Below are positions 16,796-25,155 of a DNA stretch of 64,000 bases, one piece after another; the first letter of the stretch is position 1, and each line of letters begins with the position of its first letter. The notes beneath the pieces are model-generated. The model did no database searches, was not told the origin of the DNA, and saw only the letters and a list, made by a program, of their open reading frames with translations. This stretch comes from Frondihabitans sp. PAMC 28766. GTDB lineage: Bacteria > Actinomycetota > Actinomycetes > Actinomycetales > Microbacteriaceae. Location: the NCBI RefSeq assembly GCF_001577365.1, contig NZ_CP014513.1:2790001-2854000 (forward strand). Reading direction: 5' to 3'. Both the position numbers and the translations under genes were made by a program.

Positions 16796-18136
16796 CTAGA
16801 GCATCTCGAGGTTCGAGCGGAGCTCGAACGGAGTGACCTGCGCGCGGTACTCCTTCCACTCCTGACGCTTGTTTTTCAGCACGTAGTTGAAGACGTTCTC
16901 ACCCAGCGTCTCGGCGACCAGCTCGCTGTCCTCCATGAGAGACAGAGCGTGGTCGAGGCTGGCCGGCAACTGGTTGTAGCCCAGGGCGCGGCGCTCGGCG
17001 TCGGAGAGGCTCCAGACGTTGTCCTCGGCCTCGGCCGGCAGCTCGTAGCCCTCTTCGATGCCCTTGAGGCCCGCGGCCAGGAGCAGCGAGAACGCCAGGT
17101 AGGGGTTCGCCGCCGAGTCGATCGCGCGGTACTCGACGCGGCTCGACTGGCCCTTGTTGGGCTTGTAGAGCGGCACACGGACGAGAGCAGAGCGGTTGTT
17201 GTGGCCCCAGGTGACGAAGCTCGGAGCCTCGTCGCCGCCCCAGAGGCGCTTGTAGCTGTTGACGAACTGGTTGGTGACGGCGGTGATCTCCGGGGCGTGA
17301 CGCAGGAGGCCCGCGATGAACTGGCGGCCGATCTTCGAGAGCTGGTATTCGGCTCCTGCCTCGAAGAAGGCGTTCGCGTCGCCCTCGAAGAGCGAGAGGT
17401 GCGTGTGCATTCCCGAGCCGGGGTGGCCCTGCAGCGGTTTCGGCATGAACGTCGCATAGACGCCCTGCTCGATCGCGACCTCTTTGACCACGGTGCGGAA
17501 GGTCATGATGTTGTCGGCCATCGTGAGCGCGTCGGCGTAGCGCAGGTCGATCTCGTTCTGGCCGGGGCCAGCCTCGTGGTGGCTGAACTCGACCGAGATG
17601 CCGAGGTCTTCGAGCATGCGCACCGAGCGCCGACGGAAGTCGTGCGCGGTGCCACCGGGGACGTTGTCGAAGTAGCCGGCCTGGTCGACGGGCTCTGGCT
17701 GGCCGTCCTTGCCGATCTTCGACGACTTGAGCAGGTAGAACTCGACCTCGGGGTGCGTGTAGAACGTGAAGCCGCGGTCGCCGGCCCGTGCCAGGGTGCG
17801 CTTCAGCACGTTGCGCGGGTCGGAGACGCCGGGCGCGCCGTCGGGCGTCGCGATGTCGCAAAACATGCGGGCCGTGGGGTCTTCTGTGCCCCGCCACGGC
17901 AGGATCTGAAAGGTGGTCGGGTCGGGATGCACCAGGACGTCGGCCTCGAACGAACGCGTCAGGCCCTCGATGGCCGACCCGTCGATGCCGACGCCCTCGG
18001 CGAAGGCGCCCTCGACCTCGGCGGGCGCGATGGCCACCGATTTGAGGGTGCCGATCACGTCGGTGAACCAGAGTCGGATGAACTTGATGCCCCGCTCTTC
18101 GATGGTGCGAAGAACGAAGTCGGTTTGCTTGTCCAT
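16796..18136 (-). CDS. glnA2: Glutamine synthetase-like protein, GlnA2 type
   Basis: A 446-residue type I glutamine synthetase fold. It shows LWFTDVIGTLKSVAI, VGIDGSAIEG, HPEVEFYLL, HHEAGPGQNEIDLRYADAL, KPLQGHPGSGMHTHLS and RVEYRAIDSAANPYLAF. The short form, without the extra loop of GlnA1, is the GSI-alpha pattern. The segment that carries the adenylylated tyrosine in GlnA1 reads AEDNVWSLSDAERR here, so the GlnE target residue is missing. It is upstream of glnE in the same orientation and faces away from nadE. In mycobacteria the same position is glnA2. Activity as a true glutamine synthetase or on another amine is not provable from sequence. Confidence 0.93.
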   Translation of the reverse strand: MDKQTDFVLRTIEERGIKFIRLWFTDVIGTLKSVAIAPAEVEGAFAEGVGIDGSAIEGLTRSFEADVLVHPDPTTFQILPWRGTEDPTARMFCDIATPDGAPGVSDPRNVLKRTLARAGDRGFTFYTHPEVEFYLLKSSKIGKDGQPEPVDQAGYFDNVPGGTAHDFRRRSVRMLEDLGISVEFSHHEAGPGQNEIDLRYADALTMADNIMTFRTVVKEVAIEQGVYATFMPKPLQGHPGSGMHTHLSLFEGDANAFFEAGAEYQLSKIGRQFIAGLLRHAPEITAVTNQFVNSYKRLWGGDEAPSFVTWGHNNRSALVRVPLYKPNKGQSSRVEYRAIDSAANPYLAFSLLLAAGLKGIEEGYELPAEAEDNVWSLSDAERRALGYNQLPASLDHALSLMEDSELVAETLGENVFNYVLKNKRQEWKEYRAQVTPFELRSNLEML

Positions 18137-18171
18137 TCAGGCCCTTTCTGCTCCCCGATAGGCTAGTGGAC

Positions 18172-19908
18172 ATGCCCCGACTCCGCTTGGCGCTCGCTCA
18201 GACCAACCCCGTCGTGGGCGACCTCGCGGGCAATTCCGACCAGATCGTCAGAGCCGCTCGAGCGGCTCGAGACGCGGGGGCGGATCTCGTCGCCACGGGT
18301 GAGATGAGCATCACCGGCTACCCGATCGAAGACCTCGCGTCGCGCCCCAGCTTTTTGGTGGCCGCCCGCGGCGCCGTCGAGGTCCTGGCGCAGCGCCTCG
18401 AGGCCGAGGGGCTCGGCGGCCTGGCCGTCGTCGTCGGGCACCCGGACGGCCCCTTCGAGCCGAGGCTGCTCGACACGTCGAACGCGCCCACGGCGATCGC
18501 GAAGAACTGCGCGAGCGTCCTGCAGGGCGGGCGTGTCGTGACCACCACGGCGAAGTACCACCTGCCCAACTACTCGGTCTTCGACGAGTACCGCGTGTTC
18601 ATCCCGGGCGACGAGCTGCTGGTCGTGCGCATCAAGGGCATCGACGTCGCACTGATCATCTGCGAGGACCTGTGGCGCGACGGCGGGCCCGTCGGCCGCG
18701 TGATGGACGCGGGTGCCGGCCTTCTGCTCGTCATCAACGCGAGCCCCTGGGTCGCCGACAAAGACGAGGTGCGCCTGCCCCTCGTCAACCGCCGCGCCAC
18801 CGAGAACGACACGCTCGTCGCCTACGTCAACATCGTCGGCGGCCAGGACGACCTGCTCTTCGACGGCGACAGCGTGGTGGTCGACGGATCGGGCGAGGTC
18901 CTGGCCCGCGCCCCGCAGTGGACGGAGCACCTGCTCGTCGTCGACCTCGACCCCCAGCCGAGTGAGAATCGCGCGCTGCCGGCCGGGATCCGCCGAGTCG
19001 ACGTGAAGGCGCGGGAGTTCGGTCAGTACAACGCCTTGGCGCCCGACATCGCCGAGCTGCCTGACGACCTCGAGCAGCTCTGGAACGGGCTCGTCACCGG
19101 CCTCCGCGACTACGTGGCGAAGAACGGCTTCACGTCGGTCATCCTCGGCCTCTCGGGTGGAATCGATTCGGCCGTCTGCGCGGCGCTCGCGGCCGACGCC
19201 CTCGGCGGTTCGTGCGTCTTCGGCGTCTCCATGCCGTCGCAGTGGTCGTCCGACCATTCGCGGTCGGACGCCGACGACGTCGCCGAGCGCATCGGCGTCA
19301 ACTACACCGTCGAGCCCATCAAAGACCTCGTCGAGCCGTTCGAGCGGCAGCTGAAGCTGACCGGGCTGGCTGCCGAGAACGTCCAGGCCAGGGCGCGCGC
19401 GCTGATCCTGATGGGGCTCTCGAACCTCGACGGGCACCTGGTGCTGACGACCGGAAACAAGACCGAGCTCAGCGTCGGGTATTCGACGATCTACGGCGAC
19501 TCGGTCGGCGGGTTCGCCCCGATCAAGGACGTGCCGAAGACGATGGTGTGGGAGCTCGCGAAGTGGCGCAATCGTTTCGCCTCGGCGAACGGGCGCCCCG
19601 AGCCGATCCCCTCCAACTCGATCACGAAACCGCCGTCGGCCGAGCTTCGGCCGGGGCAGGTCGACCAGGACACGCTGCCGCCCTACGAGATCCTCGACGG
19701 AATCCTCGACGCCTACATCACGAAGGCCCTGGGCGCGGCGGATGTCGTCGCGCTCGGCTACGACGCCGCCACGGTGGCCGAGGTGACGAAGCTCGTCGAC
19801 CGTTCGGAGTGGAAGCGGCGCCAGGGCGCGATCGGGCCGAAGATCTCGGGCATGGCGTTCGGTCGAGACCGGCGGCTGCCGATCACCTACCGCCCTACCG
19901 GCCTGTAG
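18172..19908 (+). CDS. nadE: Glutamine-dependent NAD+ synthetase
   Basis: A 578-residue two-domain enzyme that makes NAD+ from deamido-NAD+, ATP and glutamine. The N-terminal nitrilase-type glutaminase domain (1 to about 270) carries the Glu-Lys-Cys triad in ATGEMSITGYP, TAKYHLPNYS and ALIICEDLWRD. The C-terminal ATP-pyrophosphatase domain has LSGGIDSAVCAAL, LTTGNKTELSVGY and an HSRSDADDVAER segment. TAGGCT (18159-18164) ends 7 nt before the ATG at 18172, indicating a leaderless start; a GTG at 18166 is the alternative. It is divergent from glnA2 across a 35-bp gap. Confidence 0.96.
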   Translation: MPRLRLALAQTNPVVGDLAGNSDQIVRAARAARDAGADLVATGEMSITGYPIEDLASRPSFLVAARGAVEVLAQRLEAEGLGGLAVVVGHPDGPFEPRLLDTSNAPTAIAKNCASVLQGGRVVTTTAKYHLPNYSVFDEYRVFIPGDELLVVRIKGIDVALIICEDLWRDGGPVGRVMDAGAGLLLVINASPWVADKDEVRLPLVNRRATENDTLVAYVNIVGGQDDLLFDGDSVVVDGSGEVLARAPQWTEHLLVVDLDPQPSENRALPAGIRRVDVKAREFGQYNALAPDIAELPDDLEQLWNGLVTGLRDYVAKNGFTSVILGLSGGIDSAVCAALAADALGGSCVFGVSMPSQWSSDHSRSDADDVAERIGVNYTVEPIKDLVEPFERQLKLTGLAAENVQARARALILMGLSNLDGHLVLTTGNKTELSVGYSTIYGDSVGGFAPIKDVPKTMVWELAKWRNRFASANGRPEPIPSNSITKPPSAELRPGQVDQDTLPPYEILDGILDAYITKALGAADVVALGYDAATVAEVTKLVDRSEWKRRQGAIGPKISGMAFGRDRRLPITYRPTGL

Positions 19909-19915
19909 CCAGCAA

Positions 19916-19975
19916 ACCCTCGCGGGCGGCAACCGCGCAATGCCTAGGCACTGCGTGCCTGCCGCTAGCGAGGGT
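19916..19975. terminator. Bidirectional terminator between nadE and the SPOR-like gene
   Basis: ACCCTCGC (19916-19923) pairs with GCGAGGGT (19968-19975). The stem continues with mismatches (GGCGGCA against TGCCGCT), with an inner TGCCTAGGCA palindrome in the loop. It lies between two convergent genes. Confidence 0.75.
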
Positions 19976-19998
19976 CTGGGCCGGCGGCCGCGGCGCGG

Positions 19999-20181
19999 CT
20001 AGTTGTCTTCGGCAGCCTCTTCGGCGGCCCACTTCTCGCTGTTCGCCTTGATCTGAGCGAGCGCGTGCTCGGCCTCGTCACGAGTGGCGTAGGGGCCGGC
20101 GCGGTCGATCGCGGGCGAGACCATGCCCTCCTCGACCTCGTGCGTCTTCGTGTTGTACCAGTACTGCGTCGGTTCGGCCAT
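19999..20181 (-). CDS. Small SPOR-like protein
   Basis: A 60-residue acidic protein beginning MAEPTQYWYNTKTHEVEEG and ending in WAAEEAAEDN. Similar short proteins in related actinobacteria are annotated as SPOR-domain-like; the pattern YNTKTHEVEEG...GPYATRDEAEHAL fits the beta-alpha unit of that fold, with P-Y/F-x-T-R-x-E-A as the recurrent motif. There is no signal peptide or membrane segment, so if SPOR-like it would be cytoplasmic. TAGGGT ends 6 nt before the ATG, a leaderless start. It is followed by the nadE-side terminator and preceded by ppgK in the same orientation. Function is unknown. Confidence 0.78.
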   Translation of the reverse strand: MAEPTQYWYNTKTHEVEEGMVSPAIDRAGPYATRDEAEHALAQIKANSEKWAAEEAAEDN

Positions 20182-20232
20182 GCCTAGACCCTAGCGCGAG
20201 CGGGGGTGGTCGGAGCCGCCGAGGGCGAAGGG

Positions 20233-20994
20233 CTAGAAGGCGGGCTTCGACTCGGCGGCGAGGGCGGCGGCGCCCAGGATGCCGGCGTTGTTGCGCAGCT
20301 TGGCGGGCACGATCTCGGCGCGCAGGTCGAGCAGCGGCAGGAATTCCTCGTACTGCTTCGAGACGCCGCCACCGACGATGATCAGCCGCGGGTAGAGCAG
20401 CGCCTCGAGGGTCGAGTAGTACTTCTGCAGGCGCTTCGCCCAGTGCTTCCACGAGAGGTCGTCGCGCTCTTTCGCGGCGAACGAGGCCTTCGTCTCGTAG
20501 TCTTTGCCGTCGATCTGGATGTGGCCGAGCTCGGCGTTGACGATCAGCACGCCGTCGTTGATCAGGGCGGTGCCGATGCCGGTGCCGAGAGTGGTCATGA
20601 TTACGAGGCCGTCGACGCCCTTGGCGGCGCCGTAGCGCGATTCGGCGTAGCCGGCGGCATCGGCGTCGTTGACGAAGTGGATGGGCTGGCCGAGGGTCTT
20701 CTCGAAGAGCTTCTCGGCCTCGAAGTCGATCCACTTCTTCGACACGTTGGCGGCCGAGAGGGTCTTGCCGTCCATGATCGCGGCGGGGAAGTCGATGCCG
20801 ACGTGGAGGCCCTTCGCCTGGTCGCCGAGCTTCTCGACCACCTGCTTGGTCACGTCGGCGATCGCCTCGGGCTCGCCGCCGGCAGGCGTGTCCATCTTGA
20901 CGCGATCGGTGACGAGCTCGCCGGAGTCGACGTCGACGATCGCGCCCTTGATGCCGGTGCCGCCGATGTCGATGCCCAGTGCGTGGGTGGCCAT
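20233..20994 (-). CDS. ppgK: Polyphosphate glucokinase
   Basis: A 253-residue ROK-like kinase that phosphorylates glucose using polyphosphate or ATP. Motifs present are LGIDIGGTGIKGAIVD (phosphate 1), FVNDADAAGYAE (the glucose-binding Asp), TTLGTGIGTALINDG (phosphate 2) and AELGHIQIDGKDYE. These are typical of actinobacterial PpgK, with length as expected. The ATG at 20994 is preferred over a TTG 18 nt upstream because GAAAG lies about 8 nt before it. map lies 35 bp upstream in the same orientation, so the two could be co-transcribed. Confidence 0.94.
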   Translation of the reverse strand: MATHALGIDIGGTGIKGAIVDVDSGELVTDRVKMDTPAGGEPEAIADVTKQVVEKLGDQAKGLHVGIDFPAAIMDGKTLSAANVSKKWIDFEAEKLFEKTLGQPIHFVNDADAAGYAESRYGAAKGVDGLVIMTTLGTGIGTALINDGVLIVNAELGHIQIDGKDYETKASFAAKERDDLSWKHWAKRLQKYYSTLEALLYPRLIIVGGGVSKQYEEFLPLLDLRAEIVPAKLRNNAGILGAAALAAESKPAF

Positions 20995-21029
20995 GATGCT
21001 GCTTTCTGTCAAGGGTTCAGTGACGGTGG

Positions 21030-21893
21030 TCAGTAGTCGGTCAGGATCCTGGCGCCGCGTTCGGTCACGACCAGGGTGTGCTCGAACTGGGCGGTCAGCG
21101 ACTTGTCGCGCGTCGTCACCGTCCAGTCGTCGGCCCAGATGTCGGCCGACGTCTCGCCGAGCGTGAGCATCGGCTCGATGGTGAACACCATGCCGACCTC
21201 CATCACGTCGTCGAACTGCGGGGCGTCGTAGTGCGGGATGATGAGACCCGAGTGGAAGGCGCGGCCGACGCCGTGCCCTGTGTAGTCCTTCACCACGCCG
21301 TAGCCGAAGCGCTTCGCGTACATCTCGATCGCACGGCCGATGACGTTGACCTGTCGGCCTGGTGCGACGGCCTTGATGCCGCGATCGAGCGCGAGTCGGG
21401 TGCGCTCGACCAGGTCGACGGCATCCTGCGACCCGGTGCCCACGACGAACGTGCGGTTGGTGTCGCCGTGCACGCCGTTCGTGAAGGCGGTGATGTCGAT
21501 GTTGACGATGTCGCCGTCGACGAGCACTGTGTCGTCGGGGATGCCGTGGCAGATGACCTCGTTGATCGAGGTGCAGACCGACTTCGGGAATCCGCGGTAG
21601 CCGAGGGTCGACGGGTAGGCGCCGTGCGAGACGACGTAGTCGTGGGCTACACGGTCGAGCTCGTCGGTGGTGATGCCGGGCCGGATCGCCTCGCCGACCG
21701 CCGTGATGGCGTCGGAGGCGATGCGGCTCGATTCGGCGATCAGCTCGATCGTCGCCTCGTCGAAGACGTCGCCCTCGGTGTACGGCGCGGGCCCGACCTT
21801 GCCCACGTACTCCGGGCGATCGATGGTCGGAGGGACCGGACGCAGCGGCGAGATCCGACCGGGGGTCAGGTGACCGTGTGAATCCCGGGGCAT
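21030..21893 (-). CDS. map: Type I methionine aminopeptidase
   Basis: A 287-residue metallopeptidase that removes N-terminal methionine from nascent proteins. It has an N-terminal extension of about 40 residues with PxRPVPPTIDRPEYVG, as in long actinobacterial MetAPs. The pita-bread fold follows with metal ligands in VNIDITAFTNGVHGDTNRTF, GHGVGRAFHSGLIIPHY, FTIEPML and QFEHTLVVTERG. The ATG at 21893 lies 7 nt after TAAGCT, indicating a leaderless message. It is divergent from the L,D-transpeptidase gene and upstream of ppgK. Confidence 0.95.
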   Translation of the reverse strand: MPRDSHGHLTPGRISPLRPVPPTIDRPEYVGKVGPAPYTEGDVFDEATIELIAESSRIASDAITAVGEAIRPGITTDELDRVAHDYVVSHGAYPSTLGYRGFPKSVCTSINEVICHGIPDDTVLVDGDIVNIDITAFTNGVHGDTNRTFVVGTGSQDAVDLVERTRLALDRGIKAVAPGRQVNVIGRAIEMYAKRFGYGVVKDYTGHGVGRAFHSGLIIPHYDAPQFDDVMEVGMVFTIEPMLTLGETSADIWADDWTVTTRDKSLTAQFEHTLVVTERGARILTDY

Positions 21894-22007
21894 GCCATCC
21901 AGCTTAGACGGGGTGGCAGCGTCGACGGGCCGACCTCTTCGGACGCGCCGGCTCTCGTGTGCCACACTCGGAACGGTCGGCACTCGGGCGTCGGCAGGGA
22001 GGGCGCG

Positions 22008-22910
22008 ATGTCGAGACGGCGGTGGGTGCTGGTCGCAGCATCGTGTGCCGTGCTGGCCCTCGCCGTCGTGATCCTGTTCGTCGCCGCGCCGTGGCGTTCT
22101 GAGCCGATTGCGGCCCCTCCTCCTGCGGCGACCCACGCCACCTCGGCGCCCGCACCGACGCCGACTCCGACCGAGCAGCCGACGCCGCCGCAGTCGTCGC
22201 AGGCCGCCCTGGCGGCGGTGCCGCTGGCATTCTTCGACGCGGCCATCGCGGCGCTGCCCGACCCGGCCACTCTGCATCCTGCGACCGCCTGGCAGGTCGC
22301 CACGCCGCGGGCGCCCCTCGTCGGCCTCTACGCCTCCCCGGGCGCCGCCTCCCCCGTGATCGCCGCACTCGGCTCGACGGTGCCGACGATCAACCGCCCG
22401 ACCGCCGTGGCCGTCTACGGGACCGAGGGCGGCATGATCCTGATCTCGACGCCGTCACGGCGCACGGTGCCAGGATCCGGGGCCCCGTCGGCGCCGAGCG
22501 CGACCTTCGCTTGGGCGCGTGCCGCCGACTTCATCCTGACGCCGATCGACCGCATCGTCGAAGTCGACAACGCGACGTCGACGGTCTCGATCGTGACGCG
22601 CGAGGGGGCTCTCGTCGCGTCGGAGAAGGCGCGGCTCGGAACCCCGACCGACCCGACGCCGGCGGCCACGTCGACGTACATGGAGGCCAACTACGTCGAC
22701 CCGCGCGTGACGTACACCGACGGAAACCCCATCTCTCTCACCGGCGCGCACTCGTCGCTCCTGCCCGGCTTCGGCGGCAACTCGGCGCTGACGGCGCTGC
22801 ACTACTACCCCGACCCCACCGGCAGCTCGCACGGCTGCGTCCGGGTGTCGGCCGCCATGACCCGGGCGCTCGCGAAGCTGCCCGTCGGCACGCCCATCGT
22901 CTTCAGCTGA
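22008..22910 (+). CDS. L,D-transpeptidase (YkuD family), exported
   Basis: A 300-residue envelope enzyme. It has an N-terminal signal/anchor helix (RRRWVLVAASCAVLALAVVILFV), a Pro/Thr/Ala linker to about residue 65 and a middle domain of unclear type. The C-terminal YkuD catalytic region has the Cys motif SSHGCVRVS and the preceding LTALHYYPDPTG. Such enzymes form 3-3 peptidoglycan cross-links or attach proteins to the wall. GGGAGG precedes the ATG at 22008 with good spacing. It is transcribed away from map and runs toward the rnpB 3' end. Substrate specificity is not deducible. Confidence 0.88.
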   Translation: MSRRRWVLVAASCAVLALAVVILFVAAPWRSEPIAAPPPAATHATSAPAPTPTPTEQPTPPQSSQAALAAVPLAFFDAAIAALPDPATLHPATAWQVATPRAPLVGLYASPGAASPVIAALGSTVPTINRPTAVAVYGTEGGMILISTPSRRTVPGSGAPSAPSATFAWARAADFILTPIDRIVEVDNATSTVSIVTREGALVASEKARLGTPTDPTPAATSTYMEANYVDPRVTYTDGNPISLTGAHSSLLPGFGGNSALTALHYYPDPTGSSHGCVRVSAAMTRALAKLPVGTPIVFS

Positions 22911-22956
22911 GGCGCTGAAACGATAGAGGGCGAGCCGCGAGCAGCGTGGTCGAACT

Positions 22957-23043
22957 TCCTCCCCTGGCTGTTGTGCCTCGAGAGGAAGCGTGGCGACGGG
23001 AGGAAGACGCGGTCGTTGATCCTCCCGAGCGGAGATTCCTCCC
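22957..23043. repeat. Second cluster of TCCTCCC / GGGAGGA heptamers
   Basis: TCCTCCC occurs at 22957, 23020 and 23037 and GGGAGGA at 22998, between the L,D-transpeptidase gene and rnpB. The 12-mer GATCCTCCCGAG and the 9-mer CTTCCTCCC are shared with the cluster at 6736-6897. Confidence 0.5.
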
Positions 23044-23097
23044 GGGGCTGCCGGGCCGGGCGGCCGCCGTGCGGGGCTGCTCGGGCCGAAGAGAGCG

Positions 23098-23484
23098 GGG
23101 CGAATGGGCCGGCTGGTACGCCGGGTTCTGTCGCGCCGTGCAAGCACGGTGCGGACGGCCATCTATCTCGGCGATACGTTGCCGCAGCGCTCTAGCGGTC
23201 TACCCGGGAACTCGGCGAGCAGCCTCGAGCGTTCCCTGTCTGACCTTGCTCCGGGCGAGGTTTACATAGCCGGCCGGTCACCCGAGCCGCTGGTGGTCTC
23301 TTACACCGCCGTTTCACCCTTACCGCGCGGCCCTGGAGCCACGTGGCGGTCTGCTTTCTGTTGCACTTTCTCGCGGGTTGCCCCGGGTGGGTGTTGCCCA
23401 CCGCCCTGCTCTGTGGAGCCCGGACGTTCCTCGGCGACGGCCCGAAGGCTGTCGACGCGACCGTCTTGCCGACCCATTCGCGGG
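23098..23484 (-). ncRNA. rnpB: RNase P RNA, bacterial type A
   Basis: The catalytic RNA that trims tRNA 5' ends. On the minus strand the 5' part contains the universal GAGGAACGTCCGGGCTCC box and CAGGGCGGTGGG. The middle contains GAGAAAGTGCAACAGAAAG and GGTAAGGGTGAAACGG, and the 3' part ends with ACAGAACCCGGC. The P1 helix is explicit: the 5' arm near 23480 (GCGAATGGG, minus strand) pairs with CCCATTCGC near 23100. This fixes both ends to within a few bases, about 385 nt in total. All protein-length reading frames through this region are spurious. The ends given are approximate. Confidence 0.95.
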
Positions 23485-23517
23485 CCCAAGTCTAAGGGGT
23501 GCCAGGGCCCGCGCCGG

Positions 23518-24258
23518 TCAGATGCCTGACTCGTCGGTGCGCACCAGGATCGCCTGGCTGTCAGGGCACAGCAGCACGTCGTCGGGCGCGGCCGAGCGAA
23601 CGGCGGCGAGGTCGCTGCCGGTCAGCTCGACGCCGCTGGCGCTCGACACCCGCGCCCGGAGGTGCGAGGCGCCGACGCCGTAGCGCTCGCGCTGGCGCTC
23701 GTAGAGGGCGAGGAGCTCGGGCGGCACCTTGCCCGCGATGGTGGCGCGGTCGGCGACGCCGTGCTCGCGCTCCGTCTCGATGGCGGCCAGCGAGATGTCG
23801 CGTGCTGCAGCCGTCGTGTCGCGCCGGGCGGCGAGGGCCTGGAGCTCGGCGTGTGTCGCCGACACGACCGAGCCGTGCAGCTCAACTCTCTCCATGACCT
23901 CGAGCTCGAGGTCTTCGAGATCGCTGCGGCGGTTGGCGAGAGCGGCGAGTTCTTGCTCGAGGGCCGTAATGTCTTTCTGCGACGAGCTCGTCTGCAGTCG
24001 GTCCCGGTCGCGCTTCTCGCGAGCGTCGACGACGGCCACGTCGGATTCGATGCGGGCGAGCTCGCGCTGGGCGTCTTCGAGGGTGCCCTCCTCGGCGGTG
24101 AGGCGGACCCGCAGCGCGGCGGTCTGGGTCTCGATCTCGCCGAGAGCCGTCAGCTCGGGCAGCTGCTTGCCGCGGTGGGCGAGCTGCTGCACGCCGGTGT
24201 CGAGCTTCTGGAGGTCGAGCAGGAGGGCCTGATCGGAGGGGCTGGCTTTCAGGGGCAT
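23518..24258 (-). CDS. DUF164-type coiled-coil protein with a degenerate zinc ribbon
   Basis: A 246-residue protein, mostly alpha-helical coiled coil (residues about 8-175, rich in Glu/Arg/Leu heptads), followed by a small C-terminal domain. The family normally ends in a C4 zinc ribbon with two CxxC pairs. Here the corresponding segment reads SSASGVELTGSDL and DDVLLCPDSQAILV, keeping only one cysteine. ATG at 24258 begins MPLKASPSDQALLLDLQ; ORF sequence upstream is not conserved in character. It lies 42 bp downstream of the Nif3-like gene on the same strand, a pairing common in actinobacteria and suggesting co-transcription. Function is not established. Confidence 0.82.
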   Translation of the reverse strand: MPLKASPSDQALLLDLQKLDTGVQQLAHRGKQLPELTALGEIETQTAALRVRLTAEEGTLEDAQRELARIESDVAVVDAREKRDRDRLQTSSSQKDITALEQELAALANRRSDLEDLELEVMERVELHGSVVSATHAELQALAARRDTTAAARDISLAAIETEREHGVADRATIAGKVPPELLALYERQRERYGVGASHLRARVSSASGVELTGSDLAAVRSAAPDDVLLCPDSQAILVRTDESGI

Positions 24259-24299
24259 AAGCGTCTCACTCGGTCGTGGTGCGAAAAAGGGCCTGGTCG

Positions 24300-25124
24300 T
24301 CAGCGGACGACCGCGAAGTCCCAGGGGTCGGTGCGGAGGTCGCTCAGCGTGACCTCGAGGTCGGGCAGAGCCTGGCGCAGCTGGGCGGCGGCGGTGTCGA
24401 GCCATAGCCACTCGCTGGCCCAGTGCGAGGTGTCGATCAGTGCGGGGCCTCGCCCGAGCAGCATCAGCTCGCGCGCGTCAGAGGCGGGGTGGTGCCGCAG
24501 GTCACTCGTGATGTAGACGTCGGCCGCGAGGACAGCAGGATCGCCGAGGAGGGAGTCGCCCGCGCCCGCGCAGAGCGCCACGGTCGTGACGACTCGTTCA
24601 TGGTCGCCTGCGATGCGCACTCCCCCGGCCGTCGGAGGCAGGATATCGGTCAGCTGTCGCGCAAGTGCCATCAGCGTGGTCGGCTGCTCGAGCCGGCCGA
24701 CGATGCCGATCCCGGTCGCGCCTGACGGGTCGGTCGCACTCGGGGCGATCGGCGTCTGATCGACGAGACCGAGCTGGTGGGCCAGCACCCGGGAAGTGCC
24801 GGTCGCGACGACGTCGGCGTTCGTGTGGGCGGCGAGCAGTGCGACGTCGCCCGCGATGAGGCGCTGAATGACAGCGCCCTTGGTCGTGTCGGCGGCGACG
24901 GTCATCACGCCGCGGAAGAGAAGCGGGTGGTGCACGAGCAGCAGATCGGCGTTCATCTCGATGGCCTCGTCGACCGTGTCGAGCACGGCGTCGACGGCGA
25001 GGTGGATGTGCTCGATCGAGGCGGCAGGATCACCGACGACCAGACCGGGCGAGTCCCACGACTCGGCCCCCTGCAGAGGCCAGAGGGTGTGGACGGCATC
25101 GCGGACCGCGTCGAGGGTTGGCAC
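24300..25124 (-). CDS. Nif3-like dinuclear metal centre protein
   Basis: A 274-residue Nif3/YbgI family protein, a family that forms hexameric rings with a dinuclear metal site. Signature residues are SWDSPGLVVGD, LLVHHPLLFRG (metal-binding His pair), AHTNADV and the C-terminal ITSDLRHHPASDA and IDTSHWASEW. The start is a GTG at 25124, 7 nt after TAGGCT, a leaderless pattern; longer in-frame extensions lack similarity. It sits directly upstream of the DUF164 protein. The family's biochemical function is unsettled (GTP cyclohydrolase-like and hydrolase activities have been proposed). Confidence 0.9.
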   Translation of the reverse strand: MPTLDAVRDAVHTLWPLQGAESWDSPGLVVGDPAASIEHIHLAVDAVLDTVDEAIEMNADLLLVHHPLLFRGVMTVAADTTKGAVIQRLIAGDVALLAAHTNADVVATGTSRVLAHQLGLVDQTPIAPSATDPSGATGIGIVGRLEQPTTLMALARQLTDILPPTAGGVRIAGDHERVVTTVALCAGAGDSLLGDPAVLAADVYITSDLRHHPASDARELMLLGRGPALIDTSHWASEWLWLDTAAAQLRQALPDLEVTLSDLRTDPWDFAVVR

Positions 25125-25155
25125 GACGACCAGCCTACCGGCCCGTCGGTCGGGG

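Noticed and set aside
23104..23529. Protein-length frames through the rnpB region on both strands
   Set aside because: The region folds as type A RNase P RNA with a clear P1 helix and conserved boxes; no RBS or family similarity supports proteins.
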